Part shown: positions 25,024 to 32,531 of the stretch, one piece after another
Position numbering within the stretch: the stretch's first letter is position 1
How the letters are laid out: each line of letters starts with the position of its first letter
Assembly (NCBI GenBank): GCA_900470965.1
Contig: UCCS01000112.1
Location: 1 to 37,758 of the forward strand
From: Hyphomicrobiales bacterium
GTDB taxonomy: Bacteria; Pseudomonadota; Alphaproteobacteria; Rhizobiales; Rhizobiaceae
DNA length: 37,758 bases
Direction: 5' to 3'
Translations under genes and position numbers: made by a program
The notes under the pieces: model-generated
What the model saw: the letters and a program-made list of their open reading frames with translations, nothing else
The model's database searches: none
What the model was told of the DNA's origin: nothing

Positions 25024-26283
25024 TTACTTCGCCGGCTTGTACCAGCTGTCGAGGCCCTTCTGGAGCTTTTCGGCAGCAGCGGCCGGGGTGTCCGTGCCGT
25101 TGATCACGTTTGCCGATTCAACCCAGGTCTCGTTTTCGAGGTTCGGCGTACCGCGCGACAGGATCTGATAGGTCGAGCGGACGGTCGACTTGTACGGGCC
25201 GCGCCAGGAAACGAATTCCTGAGCGAGCGGATCGCTCATCTTGACCGGGTTGGAGTTCAGGCTGAAGAAGCCTGGCAGGGAGTTCGCATAGATGTCTGCG
25301 AATTCAGGCGAAGCGACCCAGGTGAGGAACTTCTTGGCTTCTTCCTGGTGCGTGCTCTTGGCGTTCAGGGCAACGCCGATATCCGGATGGTCGGAGATAT
25401 AGCCCTGGTCGCCAGCCTTCGGAACCGGCGGCGGGAAGGCGCCCATCTTGAACTGCGCCTGCGTGTTGAACAGCGAGATTTCCCAGGAGCCTGCCGGATA
25501 GATGGCGGCGCGGCCGAGCGTGAAGAGGTTCTGGCTGTCCGAGTAGGTCTGGGCTTCGAAACCGTCGCCGAGATAGGGCTTCCACTTGGCAAGCTCTTCA
25601 TAGGGCTTGACCCAGTCGGCGTCCGTCAGCTTCTGCTTGCCGGCGATAAGAGCTTCGCGACCCTCTTCACCCTTCCAGTAGTTCGGGCCGATATTCTGGT
25701 AGCCCATGGTAGCGGCTTCCCAGAGATCCTTCGTGCCCATGGCGAGCGGGATGTAGGTGCCGTCAGCCTTGATCTTGTCGAGGGCTGCGAAGAACTCGTC
25801 TTCCGTCTTCGGAATAGCGATGCCGAGCTTGTCGAAGGCATCCTTGTTGTAGATGAAGCCGTGGATGACCGAAGCCATCGGCACGCAGAAGGTCGACTTG
25901 CCGTCGTCCGTCGACCATGCAGCCTTGGCGACCGGCGAGAAGTTCTCCATGCCGGACAGGCTGGTCAGATCGACGAGCTGCTTCTTGTTGAAGAGTTCGA
26001 GCGATGCGTCGAACGGACGGCAGGTGATGATGTCGCCTGCGGAACCGGCGTCGAGCTTGGCGTTCAGCGAAGCATTGTATTCAGTCGGAGCGGTCGGCGA
26101 GAAGACGATCTTGATGCCCGGGTTCTTGGCTTCGAAAGCCGGGATGATCTTTTCCTGCCAGATCTGCAGGTCGTCGTTACGCCAGCTTTCAACGGTAAGC
26201 GTCACGTCAGCGGCGTGAACGAGGCCGGCTGACGACAGCAGGCTGGAGGCAAGCAGCAAGCTTTTCAGAGCAGTGTTTTTCAT
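25024..26283 (-). CDS. Sugar-binding periplasmic protein, MalE/UgpB-like (419 aa)
   Basis: A signal peptide ends at about residue 24 (AGLVHA). The mature protein begins ADVTLTVESWRNDDLQIW, as in family 1 sugar-binding proteins, with KNPGIKIVFSPTAPTEYNA following. Other landmarks are FIYNKDAFDKLGI, GRAAIYPAGSWEISLF (residues around 286-301), which resembles the sugar-contacting segment, and the C-terminal helices with EEAKKFLTWVASPE. GGAGAGGG precedes the ATG. It is the first gene of the five-gene operon (binding protein, two permeases, dehydrogenase, ATPase). The sugar is inferred to be an amino sugar or chitobiose-type ligand because of the divergent kinase and operator type. Confidence 0.92.
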   Translation of the reverse strand: MKNTALKSLLLASSLLSSAGLVHAADVTLTVESWRNDDLQIWQEKIIPAFEAKNPGIKIVFSPTAPTEYNASLNAKLDAGSAGDIITCRPFDASLELFNKKQLVDLTSLSGMENFSPVAKAAWSTDDGKSTFCVPMASVIHGFIYNKDAFDKLGIAIPKTEDEFFAALDKIKADGTYIPLAMGTKDLWEAATMGYQNIGPNYWKGEEGREALIAGKQKLTDADWVKPYEELAKWKPYLGDGFEAQTYSDSQNLFTLGRAAIYPAGSWEISLFNTQAQFKMGAFPPPVPKAGDQGYISDHPDIGVALNAKSTHQEEAKKFLTWVASPEFADIYANSLPGFFSLNSNPVKMSDPLAQEFVSWRGPYKSTVRSTYQILSRGTPNLENETWVESANVINGTDTPAAAAEKLQKGLDSWYKPAK

Positions 26284-26601
26284 TTCCCTCTCCTGTTTTG
26301 AGCGCCGCTAGGCGCTGTTTTCGATCTGAAACAAGCAGTTGGCGTGTCTGAGGAAACACCCAACGCCCCTTTTAGAGCCGCCAAGATTGCCGGCTCCGAA
26401 GCTCTGTCGACACGGAAGACGATAGCCCCCGGCCGGACGGTGCGCCCTCCCGATACACTGAACCGGGCGCCAGAAAATAAGGGAAAACTTGGAAGGATGC
26501 CGCGCGCTTCCGCGAGCCATGTCGGCTCCTGCGGATCGTTGCCTGCACCTTTCTCGAAACCTGGCCGGCGCTGTTTTTCTTTGCCGGTTTTCACATGCCT
26601 C

Positions 26602-26617
26602 GATACGCTGTTCCCTT
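26602..26617 (-). repeat. 16-bp leader element, minus-strand copy
   Basis: GATACGCTGTTCCCTT is the exact reverse complement of 26790-26805. Read in the direction of each divergent transcript, both leaders contain AAGGGAACAGCGTATC just after the promoter and before a Shine-Dalgarno-like GAGG. Confidence 0.85.
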
Positions 26618-26624
26618 TTCCGGA

Positions 26625-26653
26625 ATTAAGGCCAAAAAAATACCAATTGTCCA
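26625..26653 (-). promoter_or_regulatory. Promoter of the sugar-binding protein operon with operator in the spacer
   Basis: On the minus strand TGGACA (26653-26648) and CTTAAT (26630-26625) are spaced by 17 bases. Between them lies TGGTATT (26645-26639), four T, then TGGCCTT (26634-26628), a direct repeat whose second unit is degenerate at two positions. It mirrors the plus-strand operator. Confidence 0.6.
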
Positions 26654-26749
26654 GCCGAAATTAACTTCTGGACCTGAGAAAATTCATAAAAAAATTTTAT
26701 CATTTAAAATCAATATGTTAAAAACTGGGAATTTCCCGATCATTTCTGC

Positions 26750-26777
26750 TTGGTAAATGGTATTTTTTTGGTATTGT
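26750..26777 (+). promoter_or_regulatory. Promoter of the kinase-GntR operon with TGGTATT-N4-TGGTATT operator
   Basis: TTGGTA (26750-26755) and TATTGT (26772-26777) form a -35/-10 pair with 16-bp spacing. TGGTATT (26758-26764), TTTT, TGGTATT (26769-26775) is a perfect direct repeat filling the spacer. It matches my recollection of the NagQ (GntR) box reported for N-acetylglucosamine genes in Xanthomonas, so the cotranscribed GntR protein is the likely ligand. Confidence 0.65.
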
Positions 26778-26789
26778 ATTAAAAAACAT

Positions 26790-26805
26790 AAGGGAACAGC
26801 GTATC
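26790..26805 (+). repeat. 16-bp leader element, plus-strand copy
   Basis: AAGGGAACAGCGTATC lies 10 bp upstream of the kinase start, just before its CGGAGG Shine-Dalgarno. It is the inverted partner of 26602-26617. Confidence 0.85.
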
Positions 26806-26815
26806 CGGAGGTCCG

Positions 26816-27700
26816 ATGACGGAACTTGCAATCGGTGTAGATGGCGGTGGAACAAGCTGCCGAGCCGCAGTTGCGGACAGAATGGGCAATGTCATTGGCC
26901 GCGGCAAGGCGGGCCCTGCCAACATCCTTTCCGATCTGGAAAACTCTCTCGTCAATATCGTCGAATCCGCTCGTCAGGCTCTGCGTGATGCAGGATTTGA
27001 AAATGAAACCGTTTCCACCGCCACCGCTGTCATCGGTGTCGCCGGTGCCAATGTCGGCGATTACGGCAAGCGCATCGAAAAGGCTCTTCCCTTCAAAAAT
27101 GGCCAGGTCGTCACCGACGCGCTGATTTCGCTGCAGGGCGCGCTCGGAGACGGCGACGGCATTGTCGGCGCTCTCGGAACCGGCTCGGTTTATAATGCCC
27201 GCCGGGACGGCAAACTGCATGGGATCGGCGGCTGGGGTTCGATCGTCGGCGATCAGGCAAGCGGCGCTCGGCTTGGCCGCGATCTCCTGGAAAAATCCCT
27301 GCTTGCCTATGATAAGGTTCGCGCTGCCTCACGGTTGACGGAAAAGGTCATGGCCGAATACGGCAACGATCCGGAACGCGTCGTCGAATTTGCCCATACG
27401 GCCCGGCCGGCAGACTTCGCGCGTTTTGCGCCGATGGTCTTCGAAGGCGCTCAGGCCGGCGATGTTACTGCAATCGAGATCGTCAAGGATGCGGCGCGCG
27501 CTATCAGCGAAAGCCTCGATGCACTCTCATGGGCGGAATGCCCGTCCATCTGCCTGCTTGGCGGACTGGCCAAAGCCTACCATCCGTGGCTTGCCGATCG
27601 GCACAAGGCCCTTCTCGTAGAACCAAAGGCCGATGCGCTGCAGGGCGCCGTCGACCTTGCCGTAAAGCTTCGGAACGAACGGCAGAGAGGTGTGGCATGA
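26816..27700 (+). CDS. BadF/BadG/BcrA ATPase family amino-sugar kinase (294 aa)
   Basis: This is an ASKHA-fold kinase. The phosphate-1 loop is VDGGGTSCRAAV with D9-G10-G11-G12-T13. The adenosine and second phosphate regions include GALGTGSVY (around residue 120-128) and GGWGSIVGDQASGARLGRD, the pattern of N-acetylglucosamine and glucosamine kinases. The C-terminal ICLLGGLAKAYHPWL completes the ATP site. CGGAGG precedes the ATG. The last codon overlaps the GntR gene in an ATGA junction. It likely phosphorylates the sugar brought in by the divergent ABC transporter. No nagA, nagB or SIS-type deaminase gene is in the cluster, so downstream steps must be encoded elsewhere. Confidence 0.85.
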   Translation: MTELAIGVDGGGTSCRAAVADRMGNVIGRGKAGPANILSDLENSLVNIVESARQALRDAGFENETVSTATAVIGVAGANVGDYGKRIEKALPFKNGQVVTDALISLQGALGDGDGIVGALGTGSVYNARRDGKLHGIGGWGSIVGDQASGARLGRDLLEKSLLAYDKVRAASRLTEKVMAEYGNDPERVVEFAHTARPADFARFAPMVFEGAQAGDVTAIEIVKDAARAISESLDALSWAECPSICLLGGLAKAYHPWLADRHKALLVEPKADALQGAVDLAVKLRNERQRGVA

Positions 27701-28461
27701 CCGACGATCTCGCCTCCATCCTTTCACCCGAACGCTTGCAGGCCGGCGGCACCGGCCCACTCTATGTGAAGCTGCGCCGCACACTCGAAGATGCCGTGCG
27801 CACCGGCACACTCGCCCATGGCGATGCCCTGCCCCCGGAACGCGACATCGCCGAATTTGCCGCCGTCAGCCGCGTCACCGTGCGCAAGGCGATCGACGAG
27901 CTTGTAGCCGATGGCCTGCTCGTGCGCCGCCATGGCTCAGGCACCTTCGTCGCAAAGCCGGTTTCGAAAGTCGAACAGCGCCTGTCGCAGCTTACCTCCT
28001 TCACCGAGGATATGGCCCGGCGCGGCATGACCGCCCGCTCCGAATGGCTTCACAAGGGCATCCACACGCCCTCACCCGACGAGATGATGATCCTCGGCCT
28101 CGGCACCGACATCAAGGTCTCGCGCCTCTCGCGCCTGCGCATAGCCGACGACGAGCCCTTGGCGATCGAACATGCGAGCGTATCAGGCGAATTCCTGCCC
28201 GATCCCTCTGCCGTCACCAATTCGCTCTATGCCGAGCTGGAACGACGGGGCGTGCGCCCGGTGCGCGCCGTCCAGCGCATATCCGCCACCAACATGAAGG
28301 AAGCCGACGCCCATCTGCTCGGCGTCCCCGTCGGCCAGGCCGGGCTTTCCATCGAGCGTATTTCCTATCTCGGTTCCGGCCGCGCGGTGGAATTCACCCG
28401 CTCGCTTTATCGTGGCGATGCCTATGACTTCGTCGCCGAGCTGACGATTGGAGCGGGCTAA
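27697..28461 (+). CDS. GntR/HutC family regulator with UTRA domain, NagQ/NagR-like (254 aa)
   Basis: The winged HTH occupies about residues 20-88: LPPERDIAEFAAVSRVTVRKA, then LVADGLLVRRHGSGTFV. The UTRA effector domain spans about 105-245 (LTSFTEDMARRGM, LSRLRIADDEPLAIEHASV, VEFTRSLYRGDAYDFV), the HutC/DasR/NagR type, which commonly binds amino-sugar phosphates or related ligands. ATG 27697 has AGAGAGG upstream and overlaps the kinase stop by 4 bp; the longer frame to 27529 is inside the kinase. It is expected to bind the two TGGTATT-type sites in the intergenic region 1 kb upstream and so control both divergent operons. Confidence 0.9.
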   Translation: MTDDLASILSPERLQAGGTGPLYVKLRRTLEDAVRTGTLAHGDALPPERDIAEFAAVSRVTVRKAIDELVADGLLVRRHGSGTFVAKPVSKVEQRLSQLTSFTEDMARRGMTARSEWLHKGIHTPSPDEMMILGLGTDIKVSRLSRLRIADDEPLAIEHASVSGEFLPDPSAVTNSLYAELERRGVRPVRAVQRISATNMKEADAHLLGVPVGQAGLSIERISYLGSGRAVEFTRSLYRGDAYDFVAELTIGAG

Positions 28462-28486
28462 TTTTTTCATTTCAATTCAGAAAGAT

Positions 28487-28518
28487 AAAGCCGGAAAGTG
28501 AATCACTTCCCGGCTTTT
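28487..28518. terminator. Bidirectional terminator between gntR-like gene and metH
   Basis: AAAGCCGG (28487-28494) pairs with CCGGCTTT (28510-28517); after one A-C mismatch AAGTG pairs with CACTT around AAT. A TTTT tail follows on the plus strand and the A-rich left flank serves the minus strand. Confidence 0.8.
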
Positions 28519-28576
28519 CCATTCATTGAATCGACCACTGAGCCTGCTGCTTTAAGCGACGGGAAAGACTCAGAAT

Positions 28577-31500
28577 TCAAGCCGCGTCTTCGATCTCTTC
28601 ATTGATCTTGCGCGGCACGTAGTTGAGCACCGGTCCGAGCCAGCGCTCGACCTCGGTGACGTCCATGCCCTTGCGCTTGGCATAGTCCTCCACTTGGTCA
28701 CGCTCGACCTTGGCAACACCGAAATAGTAAGAGTCAGGATGACCGATATAGATGCCTGACACCGACGAACCGGGCCACATCGCATAGCTCTCGGTCAGCT
28801 TCACGCCAGCGGTATTTTCCGCGTCGAGAAGAGAAAACAGCGTCTTCTTCTCGGTGTGGTCGGGCTGGGCCGGATAGCCGGGCGCCGGGCGGATGCCGGC
28901 ATAGGCTTCGGTGATGAGATCCTCGTTGGAGAGCGTCTCGTCCTTGGCATAACCCCAATATTCGCGGCGAACGCGCTCATGCATGCGTTCGGCGAAGGCC
29001 TCGGCGAAGCGGTCGGCGAGCGCCTTGACGAGGATCGAGGAATAGTCGTCGTTCGAACGCTCGAAACGTTCTGCAATGGCAATCTCCTCGAAGCCGGCCG
29101 TCACTACGAAGCCGCCGACATAGTCCTGCACACCGCTATCGACCGGCGCCACGAAATCCGACAACGCCACGTTCGGGCGGCCGTCGCGCTTCGAAAGCTG
29201 CTGGCGAAGCGTGTAGAACGTCGCCAACTCCTCCTTGCGCGCATCGTCCTTGAAGAGGCGGATATCGTCACCGACGGTACCAGCCGGCCAGAAGCCGATG
29301 ACGGCGCGCGGCCGGAACCACTTCTCGTCGATGATCTTCTTCAGCATCGCCTGGGCGTCGTTCCAGAGCGCCCGTGCAGCTTCACCCTGCTTCTCATCCT
29401 CGAGGATCGCCGGGTAGCGGCCACGCAGTTCCCAGGTCTGGAAGAACGGTGTCCAGTCGATGTACTTTGCAAGCTCGGCCAGATCGTAGTCCTCGAACAC
29501 CTTGGTGCCGAGGAAGCTCGGCTTGCTCGGCTTATAGGCCGCCCAATCGACCTTCTGCGCATTTTCGCGGGCACGCGAAAGCGGCAGGCGCACCTTTTCG
29601 GCTTCGCTGCGCGCATGAGCGGCAGCAACCTTGGCATATTCAGCCCTGATGTCGTCAATATAGCCCTGGCGGTTTTCCGGCGAGAGCAGCGAGGACACGA
29701 CGCCAACGGCGCGGCTGGCATCCGTCACGTAGATCGACTGGCCCTTGTTGTAGCCCGGATGGATCTTGACGGCCGTATGCACGCGGCTGGTCGTCGCCCC
29801 GCCGATCAAAAGCGGAATGTCGAAGCCCTGCCGTTCCATTTCGGCCGCCACATGCACCATCTCGTCGAGCGACGGCGTGATCAGTCCGGAGAGACCGATG
29901 ATATCGACCTTCTCGGCAATAGCCGTTTCGAGGATTTTCGTTGCCGGCACCATGACGCCGAGATCGATGATCTCATAATTGTTGCAGGCGAGCACGACGC
30001 CGACGATGTTCTTGCCGATATCGTGCACGTCACCCTTGACGGTCGCCATCAGGATCTTGCCGGCAGACTTGCGTTCTTCACCGCCATTCTGGCGCTTCTC
30101 CTCCTCCATGTAGGGGAGAAGCACGGCAACGGCCTGCTTCATGACACGGGCGGATTTCACCACCTGCGGCAGGAACATCTTGCCCGAGCCGAAAAGATCG
30201 CCGACGACATTCATGCCGGCCATCAGCGGGCCTTCGATGACATGCAGCGGACGAGCCGCCTCCAGGCGAGCTTCCTCGGTATCGGCCTCGATATATTCGG
30301 TAATGCCGTTAACCAGCGCATGTTCGAGACGCTTCGCCACAGTCCATTCGCGCCAGGAGAGATCCTGCACCTTGCCTTCCTTGCCGGCAGCTCCGCGGAA
30401 ACGCTCGGCCACTTCCAGCAACCGCTCGGTTCCGTCAGGACGACGATTCAGCACCACGTCTTCGCAGGCTTCGCGCAGGTCTGGATCGATCTGGTCATAG
30501 ACAGCCAGCTGGCCGGCATTGACGATACCCATGTCCATACCCGCCTGAATGGCGTGGTAGAGGAACACGGCGTGCATCGCCTCGCGCACCGGCTCATTGC
30601 CGCGGAAGGAGAAGGAAAGGTTCGACACACCGCCGGAGATATGGACGAGCGGCATGGTCTTGCGGATCGTGCGCGTCGCCTCGATGAAATCAACACCGTA
30701 GTTGTTGTGCTCCTCGATGCCGGTCGCGACAGCGAAGATATTCGGGTCGAAGATGATGTCTTCGGGCGGGAAGCCGACCTTCTCGGTCAACAGCTTATAG
30801 GCGCGCGTGCAGATGTCCACCTTGCGCTGGTAGCTGTCCGCCTGCCCCGTCTCGTCGAAAGCCATGACGACCACGGCCGCACCGTAATTGTGCAGCAGAC
30901 GTGCCTGGGCTAGGAAATTTTCTTCGCCTTCCTTCAGAGAGATCGAGTTGACGATCGGCTTGCCCTGAACGCGCTTCAGGCCGGATTCGATGATCGAGAA
31001 CTTCGAACTATCGATCATGACGGGCACGCGGGCAATATCGGGCTCGGCAGCAATCAGGTTCAGGAACTCGACCATCGCCTTTTCGGAATCGATCAGCCCT
31101 TCGTCCATGTTGATGTCGATCACCTGCGCGCCATTCTCGACCTGGTCGCGGGCAACATCGAGCGCTGCCGTGAAATCGGCATTGGTGATCAGCTTGCGGA
31201 AGCGTGCCGAACCAGTGACGTTGGTGCGCTCGCCGACATTGACGAAGGGAATATCCTTGGTCAGCTCGAAGGGTTCGAGACCCGACAGCGACATGAAAGG
31301 GCGATGCTCGGGGATCGGGCGCGGCTTGTACTTGGCCACCGTCTCCGCGATCATCCTGATATGTTCGGGCGTGGAGCCGCAGCAGCCGCCTACGATGTTG
31401 ACGAGGCCTTCGCGGGCGAAGCTGTCGATCTGCGCCGCCATCAGTTCCGGCGTCTCGTCATACTGGCCGAACTCGTTCGGCAGGCCGGCATTCGGATAGG

Positions 31501-32350
31501 CGCAGATGAAGGTATCGGCAACGCCCGAAAGCTCCTGCAGATGCGGGCGCATTGCATTGGCGCCCAGCGCGCAGTTGAGGCCGATGGTGAACGGGTTGGC
31601 ATGGCGCACCGAGTTCCAGAAGGCGCTCGGCGTCTGGCCGGACAGTGTACGGCCCGAGAGATCCGTGATCGTGCCAGAGATCATGACCGGCAGGCGGATA
31701 CCCTTGGCCTCGAAGCGCTCCTCGCAGGCAAAGATCGCAGCCTTGGCATTCAGCGTATCGAAGATCGTCTCGATCAGGATGATGTCGGCGCCGCCGTCAA
31801 TCAGGCCGTCGATCTGTTCCGCGTAGGCATCGCGCAGGTCGTCGAAAGTGACGGCGCGGAAACCGGGATTGTTGACATCGGGCGAGATGGAGGCCGTTCG
31901 GTTGGTTGGGCCGATGGCGCCGGCAACAAAGCGGCGCTTACCGTCTTCGCGTTCGGCACGCTGGGCGGCGCGTCGAACGATCTCCGCGCCTTCCTTGTTC
32001 AGCGCATAGACCTCGCCTTCCATCTGATAATCGGCCTGCGCGATGCGGGTCGAGGAGAAGGTATTGGTTTCGAGGATGTCGGCGCCGGCCTTGGCATACT
32101 TATAATGGATCTCCTCGATCGCGTCCGGCTGGGACAGGATCAGCAGGTCGTTATTGCCCTTCTGATGGCACGCGCAGCCGATGAAACGCGAGCCTCGGAA
32201 ATGGTCTTCATCATAGCCCAGCCCCTGGATCTGCGTGCCCATGGCGCCGTCAAGAACGAGGATGCGCTCGCTGGCAGCTTGTCTCAGCGCCGCAAACACT
32301 TCACTGCCATCACGCTTGCCCCCTTCGGGACCAAAGAGATTATCGAACAC
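28577..32350 (-). CDS. metH: Cobalamin-dependent methionine synthase MetH (1257 aa)
   Basis: The enzyme transfers the methyl group of 5-methyltetrahydrofolate to homocysteine through methylcobalamin. All four modules are present. The homocysteine domain (about 1-325) has ILVLDGAMGTQIQ, and the zinc cysteines are C260 (LNCALGA) and C323-C324 (VGGCCGS). The pterin domain covers about 355-620 (FVNVGERTNVTGSARF). The B12 cap and binding domain carries DVHDIGKN at about 774-781 with the cobalt-ligating His, and SGLITPS. The C-terminal reactivation domain has RPAPGYPAQPDH for AdoMet. The GTG at 32350 follows AAGGAG by 7 bases and is preferred to the ATG at 32401, which lies in the promoter. It is full length and monocistronic. 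Confidence 0.96.
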   Translation of the reverse strand: MFDNLFGPEGGKRDGSEVFAALRQAASERILVLDGAMGTQIQGLGYDEDHFRGSRFIGCACHQKGNNDLLILSQPDAIEEIHYKYAKAGADILETNTFSSTRIAQADYQMEGEVYALNKEGAEIVRRAAQRAEREDGKRRFVAGAIGPTNRTASISPDVNNPGFRAVTFDDLRDAYAEQIDGLIDGGADIILIETIFDTLNAKAAIFACEERFEAKGIRLPVMISGTITDLSGRTLSGQTPSAFWNSVRHANPFTIGLNCALGANAMRPHLQELSGVADTFICAYPNAGLPNEFGQYDETPELMAAQIDSFAREGLVNIVGGCCGSTPEHIRMIAETVAKYKPRPIPEHRPFMSLSGLEPFELTKDIPFVNVGERTNVTGSARFRKLITNADFTAALDVARDQVENGAQVIDINMDEGLIDSEKAMVEFLNLIAAEPDIARVPVMIDSSKFSIIESGLKRVQGKPIVNSISLKEGEENFLAQARLLHNYGAAVVVMAFDETGQADSYQRKVDICTRAYKLLTEKVGFPPEDIIFDPNIFAVATGIEEHNNYGVDFIEATRTIRKTMPLVHISGGVSNLSFSFRGNEPVREAMHAVFLYHAIQAGMDMGIVNAGQLAVYDQIDPDLREACEDVVLNRRPDGTERLLEVAERFRGAAGKEGKVQDLSWREWTVAKRLEHALVNGITEYIEADTEEARLEAARPLHVIEGPLMAGMNVVGDLFGSGKMFLPQVVKSARVMKQAVAVLLPYMEEEKRQNGGEERKSAGKILMATVKGDVHDIGKNIVGVVLACNNYEIIDLGVMVPATKILETAIAEKVDIIGLSGLITPSLDEMVHVAAEMERQGFDIPLLIGGATTSRVHTAVKIHPGYNKGQSIYVTDASRAVGVVSSLLSPENRQGYIDDIRAEYAKVAAAHARSEAEKVRLPLSRARENAQKVDWAAYKPSKPSFLGTKVFEDYDLAELAKYIDWTPFFQTWELRGRYPAILEDEKQGEAARALWNDAQAMLKKIIDEKWFRPRAVIGFWPAGTVGDDIRLFKDDARKEELATFYTLRQQLSKRDGRPNVALSDFVAPVDSGVQDYVGGFVVTAGFEEIAIAERFERSNDDYSSILVKALADRFAEAFAERMHERVRREYWGYAKDETLSNEDLITEAYAGIRPAPGYPAQPDHTEKKTLFSLLDAENTAGVKLTESYAMWPGSSVSGIYIGHPDSYYFGVAKVERDQVEDYAKRKGMDVTEVERWLGPVLNYVPRKINEEIEDAA

Positions 32351-32393
32351 GGGAAGGCTCCTTGACATCATAGGATCATAAGATCGAAAACGA

Positions 32394-32422
32394 CAAATCA
32401 CATAAAGATATCTTTATGTCAA
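32394..32422 (-). promoter_or_regulatory. metH promoter with 20-bp palindromic operator
   Basis: ACATAAAGATATCTTTATGT (32400-32419) is a perfect palindrome. On the minus strand a consensus TTGACA (32422-32417) overlaps its edge and the -10 (about 32399-32394, weak) follows immediately, so the palindrome fills the promoter spacer. This fits repression, for example by an ArsR-type SahR-like regulator of methionine cycling; the regulator assignment is inference. Confidence 0.65.
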
Positions 32423-32531
32423 CATATGCCTATCGGTTTAGGCCATTGCAAGCCTTGGCGGATGACAGACTCGCCCGACCTCTATATAGGCGTTTTCCTA
32501 AAGGCATTGTGCACGAATTCGGAGGAGTATC

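Larger units (their letters stand above)
26284..26815. other. 532-bp divergent intergenic region, mirror-symmetric promoters
   Basis: No convincing gene lies here. The right half (26618-26790) is very AT-rich and holds both promoters, two operators and an inverted pair of 16-bp leader elements. The left part (26284-26600) is a ~310-base GC-richer leader of the binding-protein gene. It contains a minus-strand open frame (GTG 26594 to TGA 26280) ending in an ATGA overlap with that gene, but its composition does not look protein-like. Confidence 0.7.

Noticed and set aside
28856..30913. 685-codon open frame on the plus strand
   Set aside because: It is fully antisense to metH, whose domains and motifs are intact; long antisense frames are common in GC-rich genes.
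32351..32531. Cobalamin, SAM or SAH riboswitch in front of metH
   Set aside because: The metH leader between the promoter and GTG is too short (about 45 bases) and shows no conserved riboswitch core; a DNA palindrome explains the region better.
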